A DNA stretch of 64,000 nt from Streptomyces albipurpureus (GCF_023701525.1 NZ_JAMQAW010000023.1:1-64000); one strand, 5' to 3'. Positions 1 through 9,319 are shown, numbered from the stretch's first letter. Translations and numbers: made by a program. Notes: generated by a model not told the origin, from the letters alone.

Positions 1-129
1 CTCATTCCGTTTCCGGACTTCGAATTCAATCCAACACCCGATTGGAAGGGCTTTTGCCTTTCGGCTGATCCCGACTTTATCAGAAGCAATTTGACTGACG
101 CTAATCAGTCTCTGCGGTCTGAAGTGTGA
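1..129 (+). CDS. Partial CDS, C-terminal end of an unidentified protein (5' end outside window)
   Basis: Frame 1 is open from the first base to a TGA at 127-129 and encodes about 42 residues with an ordinary soluble-protein composition (several D, F, P, N and a W). I do not recognise a family. Codons are far more AT-rich than in the rest of the window (att, ttt, aat, aca, aga, tct), which suggests a foreign or recently acquired gene. Support for a real gene end is the perfect palindrome 15 bases after the stop. Frame 2 is also open for the first 90 bases, so the call is tentative. Confidence 0.35.
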   Translation, partial: LIPFPDFEFNPTPDWKGFCLSADPDFIRSNLTDANQSLRSEV

Positions 130-143
130 AGTCGAGTGGCTCT

Positions 144-162
144 GCGGAAATTCAATTTCCGC
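144..162. terminator. Perfect 9-bp inverted repeat after the partial gene
   Basis: GCGGAAATT-C-AATTTCCGC is a perfect palindrome with a one-base centre, flanked by an outer CTCT/AGAG pair. It lies 15 bases after the stop at 129 and about 140 bases beyond the stop of the convergent SpoIIM-like gene. It could be a bidirectional terminator. The short centre would also fit a protein-binding operator. Confidence 0.4.
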
Positions 163-303
163 TAAGAGCGAGCTAGATACTAGCGATGGCGCTCGGTCAT
201 GTCCAGTCCGAGGCAACCGTTTGAATCTACCTCCCCACAGCGCCACTGTCAATGGCCTTGTGGGTGAAGATGACACTAGCAGGTCAGAGAGAGCGGATGC
301 ACA

Positions 304-1311
304 TCAGGCTGCGGTCGGCAGTTCGGCACTGCGTTCGGTGGGATCGAGGTCCCCGGTGTCGCCGCTTCGTGCGGCTCGTCCGCCCAGGACATAGACGTAT
401 GTGAGGAACAGCAGCTCAGCGGCGATGCCAATGGCGATGCGCGCCCAGGTGGGAAGGCCCGACGGCGTGACGAAGCCTTCGATCACCCCGGAGACAAGGA
501 GGACCACAGCCAGGCCGATGGCCATGCCGAGGGCGGATCTGCCCTGCTGGGCGAGCGCCACTCGACGGGAGAACTGACCTGGGTCGATCACCGTCCAGCC
601 CAGTCGAAGCCCCGTACCTGCGGCGACGAAGACGGCGGTGAGTTCGAGTAGACCGTGCGGGAGGACCAGGCCGAGAAAGGTGTCGAGCCGGCCCGCCGAT
701 GACATCAGACCGATGCCCACCCCGAGGTTGAGCATGTTCAGGAACAGAATCCAGATCACAGGGAGGCAGAGGAACGCCCCCAGGACGAGGCAGAGTGCGG
801 CGGCTTGAGCGTTGTTCGTCCAGACCTGGGCGGCGAAGGACGCCGCGGGGTGGCTGGAGTAGTAGGTCTCGTACTCACCGCCGGGCCGGGTCATCTCGCG
901 GAGCTCGGCGGGGGCACCGATCGCCGACTGCACGTCCGGGTTGGCGCCGATCCACCAGCCGATGATCGCTGCGAGGCACGTGGAGAGGACCGCGGTCGGA
1001 ATCCACCAGTGCCGAGATCGGTAGACCGCGGCGGGGAATCCGGTCGTGAGGAAGCGGACCGCGTCCCGCCAGGTGGCTCGGCGCGTGCCGGTGACCGTCG
1101 CACGGGCACGGGCGACGAGTTGGGTGAGCCTTCCCGTCAGCACTGGATCGGGGGCGGTGGACTGGATCAGCGAGAGATGGGTCGCAGTCAGCTGGTACAG
1201 AGCAACCAGCTCATCGGCCTCGGCACCGGTGAGCTGGCGACCGCGCTTCAGCAGGTGGTCCAGACGGTCCCACTCGGCGCGGTGGGCGGTCACAAAGACA
1301 TCGAGGTCCAT
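304..1311 (-). CDS. Stage II sporulation protein M (SpoIIM) family membrane protein
   Basis: A 335-residue integral membrane protein of the SpoIIM/DUF95 family. The N-terminal ~95 residues are soluble and helical (starts MDLDVFVTAHRAEW). Hydrophobic segments follow at about 105-122, 172-205, 215-240, 262-282 and 290-312, with the family's small-residue-rich helices. In Bacillus SpoIIM belongs to the septal peptidoglycan-remodelling complex; in actinobacteria the family is widespread and its role is not settled. The gene is divergent from an RDD membrane protein 120 bases away. That pairing is common in streptomycetes as I recall it, and suggests a shared membrane role. Confidence 0.85.
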   Translation of the reverse strand: MDLDVFVTAHRAEWDRLDHLLKRGRQLTGAEADELVALYQLTATHLSLIQSTAPDPVLTGRLTQLVARARATVTGTRRATWRDAVRFLTTGFPAAVYRSRHWWIPTAVLSTCLAAIIGWWIGANPDVQSAIGAPAELREMTRPGGEYETYYSSHPAASFAAQVWTNNAQAAALCLVLGAFLCLPVIWILFLNMLNLGVGIGLMSSAGRLDTFLGLVLPHGLLELTAVFVAAGTGLRLGWTVIDPGQFSRRVALAQQGRSALGMAIGLAVVLLVSGVIEGFVTPSGLPTWARIAIGIAAELLFLTYVYVLGGRAARSGDTGDLDPTERSAELPTAA

Positions 1312-1431
1312 GGTCGGCTACTGCTCCGGGAGCTGGGTGCGTACGTTCGTACTACTGCGGCGCGCTGCTGGTCAGCTTGGCAGACTGAGCGGGCAAGGGG
1401 CAGAGAAGGCCAACGGTGGAGGGCGGCTGCG

Positions 1432-2508
1432 GTGAGTGCGCTAGTGACGGGGGACGCGGTCGTCCTGGGTCTACAGCCGGCGAAACTGCCGAGCCGTGCA
1501 CTCGCCCTGGCCATCGACATGGTGGTGGTCTGGGGCCTCTACCTGGGAATCTCGATCGGCCTCACCCTCGCCACGTCCTCATTGGACCAGGCGGCAGGGA
1601 TGGCGCTGGCCATCGCGTCATTCGTTCTGGTCCTGGTGGGTGCGCCGATAGCGGTGGAGACCCTCAGCCGTGGCCGCTCACTGGGAAAGCTCGCCTGCGG
1701 CCTACGGGTGGTACGGGATGACGGTGGGCCGATCCGCTTTCGCCATGCTCTGGTGCGGGGTGCCATGGGAGTGGTGGAGATTCTGATGACGTTCGGGGTC
1801 GTCGCCTGTATCGCTTCGCTCGTATCGGCGCGGGGCCGTCGAATCGGGGATGTCTTCGCGGGAACCCTGGTGATACGGGAGCGCGTGCCGGCCGGGCGCG
1901 AGGCGGTGGTGCCGCCTCCCCCGCCATGGCTCGTGGGGCGTTTTGCGGAGCTGGATCTGTCAGCGGTGCCGGACGAGCTCTGGCTTGCGATACGCCAGTA
2001 CCTGACCCGAATGGGGCAGCTGGACCCCGCCGTGAGCTGGTCGATGGCGGAACGGTTGGCGGGAGACCTGAGCGCACGGACCGGCGCGCCGGCACCGGGG
2101 GGTGTGCAGCCGGCCGCGTATCTGGCTGCGGTGGTGAATGAGCGGCAGGCCCGAGAGGCAAGGCGGGCCTTCGGGGTCACAGCATCGGCTGCCCCGCGAG
2201 GAACCGCGGGGGCCGCGAGTAGCGATGTGACCAGGAGCGAGGCGGCTAGCGGGTACGAGGGGACACCCGGCGGTGGGAAGGGCCAGGCCGCGGAAACGGG
2301 CGGGGCCGGCTGGATGCTGGAACCGCACCCCGATAGCAGCGGGACGGCGCTTTCCGCCCCGGCCCGTTCTGAGCTGGGGGGATCGCGGTGGCGAAGCGCC
2401 GCGCCCGTTTCCTTGTCTCCCGTTTCCTTGTCTCCCGCGCAACCCGAGCTGGAAGCGGACGGACCGGGTACGCCGCCGGCATCGACCGGGTTCGCACCGC
2501 CCGCCTAA
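1432..2508 (+). CDS. RDD family membrane protein with disordered C-terminal tail
   Basis: A 358-residue protein. I place the start at GTG 1432 (V-S-A-L-V), because the open frame upstream has no homology-like content and runs antisense to the SpoIIM gene. Residues about 20-150 carry the RDD domain: a helix with the R/D-bearing start (PSRALALAIDMVVV), three hydrophobic segments, and the SLGKLACGLRVV strand before the last helix. After residue ~200 the protein is rich in Ala, Gly, Pro and Ser. It holds an exact 15-bp tandem repeat near 2408-2437 that encodes PVSLS twice. RDD proteins are small polytopic membrane proteins of unclear role; some are linked to ion exchange. Confidence 0.85.
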   Translation: MSALVTGDAVVLGLQPAKLPSRALALAIDMVVVWGLYLGISIGLTLATSSLDQAAGMALAIASFVLVLVGAPIAVETLSRGRSLGKLACGLRVVRDDGGPIRFRHALVRGAMGVVEILMTFGVVACIASLVSARGRRIGDVFAGTLVIRERVPAGREAVVPPPPPWLVGRFAELDLSAVPDELWLAIRQYLTRMGQLDPAVSWSMAERLAGDLSARTGAPAPGGVQPAAYLAAVVNERQAREARRAFGVTASAAPRGTAGAASSDVTRSEAASGYEGTPGGGKGQAAETGGAGWMLEPHPDSSGTALSAPARSELGGSRWRSAAPVSLSPVSLSPAQPELEADGPGTPPASTGFAPPA

Positions 2509-2758
2509 GCCCGCTTAAGCCCGTTTGCGACGGTTCCGCGCATCCGGGCCAGGTCCGCGCGCAGGATCAGACACGGTGTGGCGGTAGCGGAGTTGCGCAT
2601 CCGACGCCGGTTCGGCCTGTGCAGAGCGAATTCGGGCAATCAGGCAGTGAAGCGGGATGCCGGGCAGCCCGAGGGGCGGATGGCGGGTCGGTGGTCTCGC
2701 TGTACCGAGGCGGACCCGGTCACTCGATGGTCAGACCGCCGGGGAGCTGCCGATGTGA

Positions 2759-3388
2759 TCAGGGTCCAACTGGGTCTGAGAACACCGAGGGGGGTGTTTC
2801 AAGACTTTCCAGCTCGATGCCCGGAGCCGTCAGAACCACGTCCCCCGCTATGTGGATGGTGTGCTGTTCACCGGTGTCTAGGGCGCTGACCTGGTATTCG
2901 TCCACCATCAAAGGGCCGTTGTCAGTGGCGTGCGCTTCACTGTTCACCAGTGCCCAGGACTGGTCGAGTGTCCGGGGTGCCAGCACGGGGTCGGTGAACG
3001 CAACGAGACGCACACGCGTGTGAGTGGAGTGAGGGGTGAGTCGCAGTAGACGGGCGGTTGCAATGAGGAATGCGGGGGATGTGCCGCTGAAGGTGTGTGC
3101 ACGGACATTGCCTTCGGTGGCGTGAGTACCGGTGGGGTCGGAGCGGACCCAGGTGACGCCGTCGAGCGCGGCAGCGCGGACCTGCCAGCTGGCGGCGTGG
3201 AGTTCCAAGCGGATTGGGCGGCCGAGTTCGTCGAGGGCGAGATCGACCGAGCCGGCGTGGTCACCGGCGGGGGTGGTGATTTGCGAGACATAGCGCCAGC
3301 CAAGAGGGCCGGGGGCGCATTGGAAGTGTTCTTCGCCCAGGGGGGAGTGATCGTGCGGATCGTGAAGCGAATATCGGCCGCGGGGCAT
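2759..3388 (-). CDS. Conserved hypothetical protein
   Basis: A 209-residue soluble protein beginning MPRGRYSLHDPHDH. The open frame extends 84 residues further upstream, but that part has non-coding-like composition and crosses a 20-bp perfect hairpin, so I use ATG 3388, which has an AAGGA about 13 bases upstream. No signal peptide or membrane segment is visible. I recall similar streptomycete proteins of unknown function, possibly of beta-rich fold. It lies downstream of ahcY on the same strand but beyond a strong hairpin, so it is probably a separate unit. Confidence 0.7.
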   Translation of the reverse strand: MPRGRYSLHDPHDHSPLGEEHFQCAPGPLGWRYVSQITTPAGDHAGSVDLALDELGRPIRLELHAASWQVRAAALDGVTWVRSDPTGTHATEGNVRAHTFSGTSPAFLIATARLLRLTPHSTHTRVRLVAFTDPVLAPRTLDQSWALVNSEAHATDNGPLMVDEYQVSALDTGEQHTIHIAGDVVLTAPGIELESLETPPSVFSDPVGP

Positions 3389-3465
3389 GGGGGCTCGGGA
3401 GTCCTTGTGCAGTGAAGCTCTTGGTGCGGTGACGGCTCCAGCGAGGAGTCGGATCCGTCCGGGAA

Positions 3466-3516
3466 CGGTGGAGGCAAGGCCCCCGACACGGGGGTGCGGG
3501 GGCCTTGCCTCCACCG
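3466..3516 (-). terminator. Perfect 20-bp hairpin downstream of ahcY
   Basis: Left arm 3466-3485 and right arm 3497-3516 are perfect reverse complements around an 11-base loop that is itself partly complementary. There is no T-run, as is usual for Streptomyces. It lies 190 bases after the ahcY stop and 78 bases before the next start on the same strand. It should end the ahcY transcript or attenuate the next gene. Confidence 0.7.
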
Positions 3517-3703
3517 CTGGTGCTTGTCTCCGCTGTGTGGAGTCCGTCCTTGGGGCTTCCCGGAAGGACCGGGACCATCGGGAGCGGAAGTCACGCTTCG
3601 CAGCAACCGGCGCTGTGTCGGCCCCTTCGGCCGATGGCACTCATCGTGTTCAGTGGCAGAAGGGGCAAACACCGGGCTAGGGGCTTTGCGCGAGGCGTGG
3701 TGA

Positions 3704-5161
3704 TCAGTAGCGGTAGTGGTCGGGCTTGTAGGGGCCCTCGACCTCGACGCCGATGTAGGACGCCTGCTCGGGACGGAGCGTGGTCAGCTTCACCCCGAGG
3801 GCGTCCAGGTGGAGCCGGGCGACCTTCTCGTCAAGGTGCTTGGGCAGCACATAGACATCGGTCGGGTACTCCTGCGGCTTGGTGAACAGCTCGATCTGCG
3901 CCAGGGTCTGGTCGGCGAAGCTGTTGGACATCACGAAGGACGGGTGCCCGGTCGCATTGCCCAGGTTGAGCAGACGCCCTTCGGACAGGACGATGAGGAC
4001 CTTGCCGTCAGGGAAGGTCCAGGTGTGAACCTGTGGCTTGACCTCGTCCTTGACGACGCCGGGAGTCTTCGCCAGACCGGCCATGTCGATCTCGTTGTCG
4101 AAGTGGCCGATGTTCCCCACGATGGCCTGGTGCTTCATCTTGGCCATGTCCGAGGCCATGATGATGTCCTTGTTGCCGGTGGTCGTGACGAAGATGTCGG
4201 CCGTTTCCACCACCTCGTCCAGGGTGGTGACCTGGTAGCCGTCCATGGCGGCCTGGAGGGCGCAGATGGGGTCGATCTCCGTGATGATCACCCGGGCGCC
4301 CTGGCCGCGGAGGGACTCGGCACAGCCCTTGCCGACGTCGCCATAGCCACAGATCACCGCGACCTTGCCGCCGATCAGTACATCGGTGGCGCGGTTGAGG
4401 CCGTCGATCAGGGAGTGGCGGCAGCCGTACTTGTTGTCGAACTTCGACTTGGTGACAGCGTCATTGACGTTGATCGCCGGGAACAGGAGGGTGCCGTCGC
4501 GGTGCATCTCATAGAGACGGTGAACACCCGTCGTGGTCTCCTCGGTGACTCCGCGGATCTCGGACGCCAGGCGGGTCCACTTCTGCGGGGACTCGGCGAG
4601 GGTGCGGTTGAGCGTGCGGAGGACGTAGTGGTACTCCTCGCTGTCCGCCGTCGAGGGGTCGGGGGCCTTGCCCGCCTTCTCGAACTCAACGCCCTTGTGG
4701 ACGAGGACGGTTGCGTCACCACCGTCGTCGAGAATCATGTTCGGGCCGCCGGTGGGCGTGTTCGGCCAGGTCAGAGCCTGCTCGGTGCACCACCAGTACT
4801 CTTCCAGCGTCTCGCCCTTCCAGGCGAAGACGGGGACGCCCTGGGGGTCGTCCGGGGTGCCGTTCGGGCCGACCGCGATCGCGGCGGCGGCGTGGTCCTG
4901 GGTGGAGAAGATGTTGCAGGAGGCCCAGCGGACCTCGGCGCCGAGGGCGACCAGGGTTTCGATGAGCACGGCGGTCTGGACGGTCATGTGCAGGGAGCCG
5001 GTGACCCGGGCGCCGGCGAGCGGCTGCCGCTCGGCGTACTCCTTGCGGATCGACATCAGACCGGGCATCTCATGCTCGGCGAGGTTGATCTCCTTGCGCC
5101 CGAACTCCGCAAGGGAGAGATCGGCGACCTTGAAGTCCTGACCGGTGGCGACAGTCGTCAT
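3704..5161 (-). CDS. ahcY: Adenosylhomocysteinase (S-adenosyl-L-homocysteine hydrolase)
   Basis: A 485-residue cytosolic NAD-dependent enzyme that splits S-adenosylhomocysteine into adenosine and homocysteine, removing the product inhibitor of methyltransferases. ATG 5161 follows a clear AAGGAG at ordinary spacing, and the product starts MTTVATGQDFKVADLSLAEF; the upstream extension is spurious. Visible motifs are the substrate-domain GSLHMT and ASCNIFSTQDHAAAA segments (about residues 56-93), the Rossmann NAD loop CGYGDVGKG (about 271-279), GNIGHFDNEID, and the C-terminal KPDHYRY with the Lys and Tyr that reach the partner subunit's NAD. Length fits the bacterial long form with the extra insert. 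Confidence 0.97.
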   Translation of the reverse strand: MTTVATGQDFKVADLSLAEFGRKEINLAEHEMPGLMSIRKEYAERQPLAGARVTGSLHMTVQTAVLIETLVALGAEVRWASCNIFSTQDHAAAAIAVGPNGTPDDPQGVPVFAWKGETLEEYWWCTEQALTWPNTPTGGPNMILDDGGDATVLVHKGVEFEKAGKAPDPSTADSEEYHYVLRTLNRTLAESPQKWTRLASEIRGVTEETTTGVHRLYEMHRDGTLLFPAINVNDAVTKSKFDNKYGCRHSLIDGLNRATDVLIGGKVAVICGYGDVGKGCAESLRGQGARVIITEIDPICALQAAMDGYQVTTLDEVVETADIFVTTTGNKDIIMASDMAKMKHQAIVGNIGHFDNEIDMAGLAKTPGVVKDEVKPQVHTWTFPDGKVLIVLSEGRLLNLGNATGHPSFVMSNSFADQTLAQIELFTKPQEYPTDVYVLPKHLDEKVARLHLDALGVKLTTLRPEQASYIGVEVEGPYKPDHYRY

Positions 5162-5645
5162 GACGACTTGCTCCTTGTGTGGAAACGCGAGGGACGGAAA
5201 CGGCATAGCGCTGCGGCGACAGGCACACCAATGCCCGGGTAGACCGCAGTGCAGTCCGTCGGAGGCCCTCTCTCCACTCGGCCGGTCCGTGTGCTGAACC
5301 GCCCGACCGCCATCAGCAGCGACGTCTGACTCTGGTGACGAATCTACACCGACTGTCATGGTCGGCCCCAGCCCGTGGGGAGGCGGCTTCCGGCCAGATA
5401 TGGGCGTCGGCAGGACTGCGGGGACCGTGGGAAGAGGGCGGCAGGGCGTCGAGAGGGTGCTGGGGAGAAGGCGATACGGAGGCATTACGGAGGCGATACG
5501 GACAAGCGGAGAGGAGTGGGACACCTTGGGCACGGGTCTAGCCACGGGTCAGGGAAAGGATCTCTAGCGAGAGGCGGCGACGAAGGTTCTCGGCTGTACA
5601 GGGCAGTGGACGACCCGTACTCGACCCTGATCAGGCGAGGCACGG

Positions 5646-5673
5646 CCCCTGCCCCTGCCCCTGCCCCTGCCCC
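5646..5673. repeat. Hexanucleotide tandem repeat
   Basis: The unit CCCCTG is present four times, followed by CCCC, in the non-coding gap 5162-5802 between ahcY and the CDF gene. The rest of that gap holds the ahcY promoter region but no convincing gene. Another short reiteration (TACGGAGGC and variants) occurs at about 5475-5500. Confidence 0.8.
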
Positions 5674-5802
5674 GACGGCCTATCACGCTGCTCACCGAAC
5701 CGGGGGCAGCGGCGCCCAGGGGCCACTGCCGGGAGCCCGCACCTGGGTGGGAGGGCCCCCGGCCGCTGGCGGCGAATTCCAGGGGCCGTCGGCGGCCGAG
5801 GA

Positions 5803-6780
5803 TCAGTGAGGTGTTTCCGTGGTCGGGCCGCCGGGGGCCCTCGCCGGATCCACCCCGGTGGCGGCTGCCACGGGGTTGTAGACGTCCGGCTCCAAATAGA
5901 TCACGCGGGCGATGGGGACGGCAGCGCGGATGCGCTCCTCGGCCGCATTGATCGATTGAGCGACTTCGGCTGCCGTGTCGTTGTTCGGCACCGCGATCTT
6001 CGCCGCGACGAGCAGTTCGTCCGGGCCCAGGTGGAGGGTGCGCATATGGATGATGCGAGTGACGCTGTCTCCGTCGACGAGCACCTCCTCGATCCTGCGC
6101 ACCTCGTCGATGCCCGCGGATTCGCCCAGCAGCAGCGACTTCGTCTCGGCCGCCAGAACGATCGCGATGACGATGAGCAGCACACCGATGCACAGGGTGC
6201 CGATGCCGTCCCAGACACCATCGCCCGTGGCCAGGGCCACGCTGACGCCGGCTAGGGCGAGGATCAGACCGACCAGTGCGCCCAGGTCCTCAAGGAGGAC
6301 AACGGGAAGCTCCGGTGCCTTCGATCGACGGATGAACTGGGTCCAGGTGAGGTTGCCACGGATCGCGTTCGATTCCTTGATCGCCATCCGGAAGGAGAAC
6401 ACCTCCGCGATGATCGCGAAGGTGAGGACGCCCACCGGCCAGTACCAGTTCTCGATCGCGTGGGGGTGCTTGATCTTCTCGTAGCCCTCGTAGATCGCGA
6501 ACATGCCGCCGACCGAGAAGAGGACGATGGAGACGAGGAACGCGTAGATGTATCGCTCACGCCCATAGCCGAAGGGGTGCTCTGGGGTGGCTTCGCGCTT
6601 GGCTTTTCGGCCGCCGAGGAGGAGGAGGCCCTGGTTCCCCGAGTCCGCGAGCGAGTGGACGCTCTCAGCGAGCATGGATGACGAACCGCTGAAGAGGAAT
6701 GCAACGAACTTCGCGACCGCGATGGAGAGGTTGGCGACGAGTGCCGCCACGATCGCCTTGGTGCCGCCTGACGCACTCAT
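5803..6780 (-). CDS. Cation diffusion facilitator (CDF) family metal exporter
   Basis: A 325-residue polytopic membrane protein of the CDF family, which exports Zn2+, Mn2+, Co2+ or Fe2+ against protons. The N-terminus (MSASGGTKAIVAALVANLSI) leads into TM1. The HSLADSGNQ motif of TM2 carries the metal-site Asp. Six hydrophobic segments run to about residue 215. The cytosolic C-terminal domain (IDEVRRIEEVLVDGD...) has the usual ferredoxin-like metallochaperone-like fold. The metal cannot be told from sequence alone. It sits between ahcY and manA on the same strand, 113 bases from manA. Confidence 0.9.
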   Translation of the reverse strand: MSASGGTKAIVAALVANLSIAVAKFVAFLFSGSSSMLAESVHSLADSGNQGLLLLGGRKAKREATPEHPFGYGRERYIYAFLVSIVLFSVGGMFAIYEGYEKIKHPHAIENWYWPVGVLTFAIIAEVFSFRMAIKESNAIRGNLTWTQFIRRSKAPELPVVLLEDLGALVGLILALAGVSVALATGDGVWDGIGTLCIGVLLIVIAIVLAAETKSLLLGESAGIDEVRRIEEVLVDGDSVTRIIHMRTLHLGPDELLVAAKIAVPNNDTAAEVAQSINAAEERIRAAVPIARVIYLEPDVYNPVAAATGVDPARAPGGPTTETPH

Positions 6781-6893
6781 TCTGTGCTCGATGTCCCTTC
6801 GTACGCCTTAGTACCGGGGATCTGGTGTGGATGCCCGGCCACCGGCCCGTTGCGAAAGGGGTCATTGTCGCAGGACGAAGCGGCGACCGTGGG

Positions 6894-8057
6894 TCAGATC
6901 ACCACAGTGGCACGGAAAACGGTTCCAGGGGCGTCGGCTGAGGCCTTGATCTTCACTCGCTCGCCGGCAGGGGCGAACACCGACTCGCCCGGGCCAAGGC
7001 TCAGTTCGCCCGCGGTGACGCGGCCCGCGGTGCACAGCAGGATCTGGGGGGTGTCGGCGGTGAGTTCGCGGCCCTCGCCATCCGGTGCCAGGACATAGCG
7101 GGACAACCGAAACTCGTCGATCGGGGTGTCGTAGACCTCCTCGCCGGACTCGGATGCCTCGGGGCGCAGTACGGCGGGATCGCCCGCGTCGAAACGGACG
7201 ACCCGCAGGAGTTCGGGTACGTCCACGTGCTTGGGGGTGAGACCGCAGCGCAGCACATTGTCGGAGTTGGCCATGATCTCGACGCCGAGGCCGCTGATGT
7301 ATGCGTGGGGGACACCCGCGCCCAGGAACATGGCCTCCCCCGGCTGGAGGATCACATGGTTGAGCAGCATGGCCGCGATGACGCCGGGGTCACCAGGGAA
7401 GTAGTGCGCGATCTGGGCGTAGGGGACGTAGGGGCCGCCGATGCGGCGGGCGGCGGCAGCGGCCTCGGTCACGGTGGCCGCCATCTCCGCACGGTCCGCG
7501 GTGAGCACCGCCGTGAGGAGTTCGCGTAGGGCGGCTTCCTGGGGGTGGGCCTGGAGCAGATCCACGTACGGCTTGAGGGAGTCGACTCCCAAGCCGGCGA
7601 TGAGTTCCGCGGCCTCCAGCGGCGTACGGAATCCACAGAAGCCCTCGAAGGGGGTGAGTGCGCAGATCAGCTCGGGTTTGTGGTTGGCGTCCTTGTAGTT
7701 GCGATTCGGTGCGTCGATCGGAATGTGGGTGCGCTCTTCGGCGGCGTACCCCTGCTGGGCCTGGGCGAGATCCGGATGGACCTGGAGGGACAGGGGCGCC
7801 CCGGCGGCGAGGATCTTGAGCAGGAAGGGCAGGTGGGGGCCGAACTTTCGGACGGCCTCGGCGCCGAGTTCGCGTACCGGATCGGCGGCGATCACCTCGT
7901 TGAGCGGTCCGCGTTCAAGACGGGAAGGGGCGCCGGGGTGGGCGCCCATCCAGAGTTCGGCCTGTGGCTCGCCGGTGGGTGCGATACCGATGAGTTCCGG
8001 GATCGCAGTCGTGGAACCCCAGGCATAGGGGCGCACGGTGTTGACAAGGCGGTCCAT
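6894..8057 (-). CDS. manA: Mannose-6-phosphate isomerase, class I
   Basis: A 387-residue zinc enzyme that interconverts fructose-6-phosphate and mannose-6-phosphate, feeding mannose donors for glycoconjugates. It begins MDRLVNTVRPYAWGSTTAIP. The cupin metal motif is seen in SLQVHPDLAQAQQGYAAEE (about 94-112), with later ligands in the KPELICAL segment (Glu) and the GVPHAYISG segment (His, about 250). It is 47 bases downstream of the SIS-domain gene, which suggests one operon with the Trm112, SIS and phosphomannomutase genes. Confidence 0.95.
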   Translation of the reverse strand: MDRLVNTVRPYAWGSTTAIPELIGIAPTGEPQAELWMGAHPGAPSRLERGPLNEVIAADPVRELGAEAVRKFGPHLPFLLKILAAGAPLSLQVHPDLAQAQQGYAAEERTHIPIDAPNRNYKDANHKPELICALTPFEGFCGFRTPLEAAELIAGLGVDSLKPYVDLLQAHPQEAALRELLTAVLTADRAEMAATVTEAAAAARRIGGPYVPYAQIAHYFPGDPGVIAAMLLNHVILQPGEAMFLGAGVPHAYISGLGVEIMANSDNVLRCGLTPKHVDVPELLRVVRFDAGDPAVLRPEASESGEEVYDTPIDEFRLSRYVLAPDGEGRELTADTPQILLCTAGRVTAGELSLGPGESVFAPAGERVKIKASADAPGTVFRATVVI

Positions 8058-8104
8058 GGTCGTTCTCGGGCCTTCCAGGTAGCGCGGAGTGCGTGGAGCG
8101 TGGG

Positions 8105-9241
8105 CTAGGAGGGAGTGGCAGGTGTCGCTAGCGCCAGATAGACGGTGGCGAAGTCGGTGACGGCGAGGAGTTCGGCGATCGACTCCAGCAAGGTGCCGTC
8201 CTCCGGTTCGAGTTCGCTGATCGGGGTGTCATGGCCCAGTGCGAGTTCGCGGGCGGCGGGGGCTGCCGTCAGTCCCCCGATGGGGCGGTCCCGTAGCAGG
8301 ACGACCCGGGCGCGCAGGGTTTGCTGCTCGTCCACACGGTCTCGGAAGAAGTCGTCCGGATCAGCACCGGCCGCGAGGTCGCCCGTGAGGAGGACGCCGT
8401 GGGCGGGGAGCGCGCCGGGCAGTTCCGCGGCAAGAGCGGGGCGCCCCGCCAGTTCGGCCAGGACCGCGGCGAAGCGCCGGCCGGCCGGGGCGGCGCCATC
8501 GCCCTCGGTCCAGATCAGCGGGAGGCTGTCGGCGAGTTCGGCCGCGAGGGTCTTGGCGGGGTTGCTGTAGGTGGCGATGGCCGGGCCGCAGCGTTCGGCG
8601 GTGCGATCGAGCCGATCGGCGACCTTGGCGAGGACGTCCGGGGGTGCTTCGAGCAGCCCGACCCGGTCGAGCAGCGCCAACAGCGGGGTGAACAGGGCCC
8701 ACAGCGCACCTGGGCTGGCCGAGAGCGTCGCCTCGTACAACTCGTGCGGGGCGGTGGCCATCGGGACGACCAGCCCGTGCGTACCGTCGACGGCCTCGGC
8801 GAGCGGGGAGCGCTTCGGGGTGACGGCGACGACGGTGCAGCCTCGGCGGTACGCCTGCTCGGCGAGGGCGGCGAGACCGGGTTCACCACCGTCGGTGGTG
8901 ACCAGGAGGAGGAGGTCGAGTGAGCCTGCCCAGCCGGGGAGGGCCCAGCGCAGTGCGCCCGCGGCGGGGGCGACACCGGTGGGCGCGAGGTGGGTGACGG
9001 GGGCGCTGGCGCCGGCGAGCGCGCCGATCAGATCGGCCACTCCGGTCGCGGCGGTACCGGAACCGGCGACCAGTACGGCTCGGGGGCGGCCTTCGGGCTT
9101 CAGAGCGGAGATTCCGGCTTCGGCGGCGTGGCGGGCGGCGGTGCGTACGCGCGCGCCTGCCTCGGCCGCGCCACGCAGGAGCCCTCGGCGGTCAGCTCGG
9201 GCCAGCGCTTCCGGATCATCGAGAAGGGACTCGTCGAGCAT
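8105..9241 (-). CDS. SIS-domain sugar-phosphate isomerase-like protein
   Basis: A 378-residue protein (MLDESLLDDPEALARADRRG) with two SIS-like halves. The first contains AVLVAGSGTAATGVADLIG and a glycine-rich sugar-phosphate site; the second has LAAELADSLPLIWTEGDG. It resembles the bifunctional phosphoglucose/phosphomannose isomerase group found next to manA in actinobacteria, and a role in hexose-phosphate interconversion is inferred from that context. Catalytic residues could not be assigned confidently. It is followed at 47 bases by manA on the same strand. Confidence 0.85.
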   Translation of the reverse strand: MLDESLLDDPEALARADRRGLLRGAAEAGARVRTAARHAAEAGISALKPEGRPRAVLVAGSGTAATGVADLIGALAGASAPVTHLAPTGVAPAAGALRWALPGWAGSLDLLLLVTTDGGEPGLAALAEQAYRRGCTVVAVTPKRSPLAEAVDGTHGLVVPMATAPHELYEATLSASPGALWALFTPLLALLDRVGLLEAPPDVLAKVADRLDRTAERCGPAIATYSNPAKTLAAELADSLPLIWTEGDGAAPAGRRFAAVLAELAGRPALAAELPGALPAHGVLLTGDLAAGADPDDFFRDRVDEQQTLRARVVLLRDRPIGGLTAAPAARELALGHDTPISELEPEDGTLLESIAELLAVTDFATVYLALATPATPS

Positions 9242-9319
9242 GGAGTGGGCCTCCGATCACCTTGTGATCGCTTCTATCGCTGCTACGTCAGGGCGTGAGG
9301 ATGTGGGTGGTGCGAAGTT

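Noticed and set aside
5162..5240. SAH-riboswitch-like word (AGCGCTGCGGCGACAGG) upstream of ahcY
   Set aside because: It reads in the plus orientation, whereas ahcY is on the minus strand, and the remaining conserved pairings of the riboswitch are absent.
3716..5242. 508-codon plus-strand frame opposite ahcY
   Set aside because: It mirrors the strongly supported ahcY gene and has no recognisable domain.
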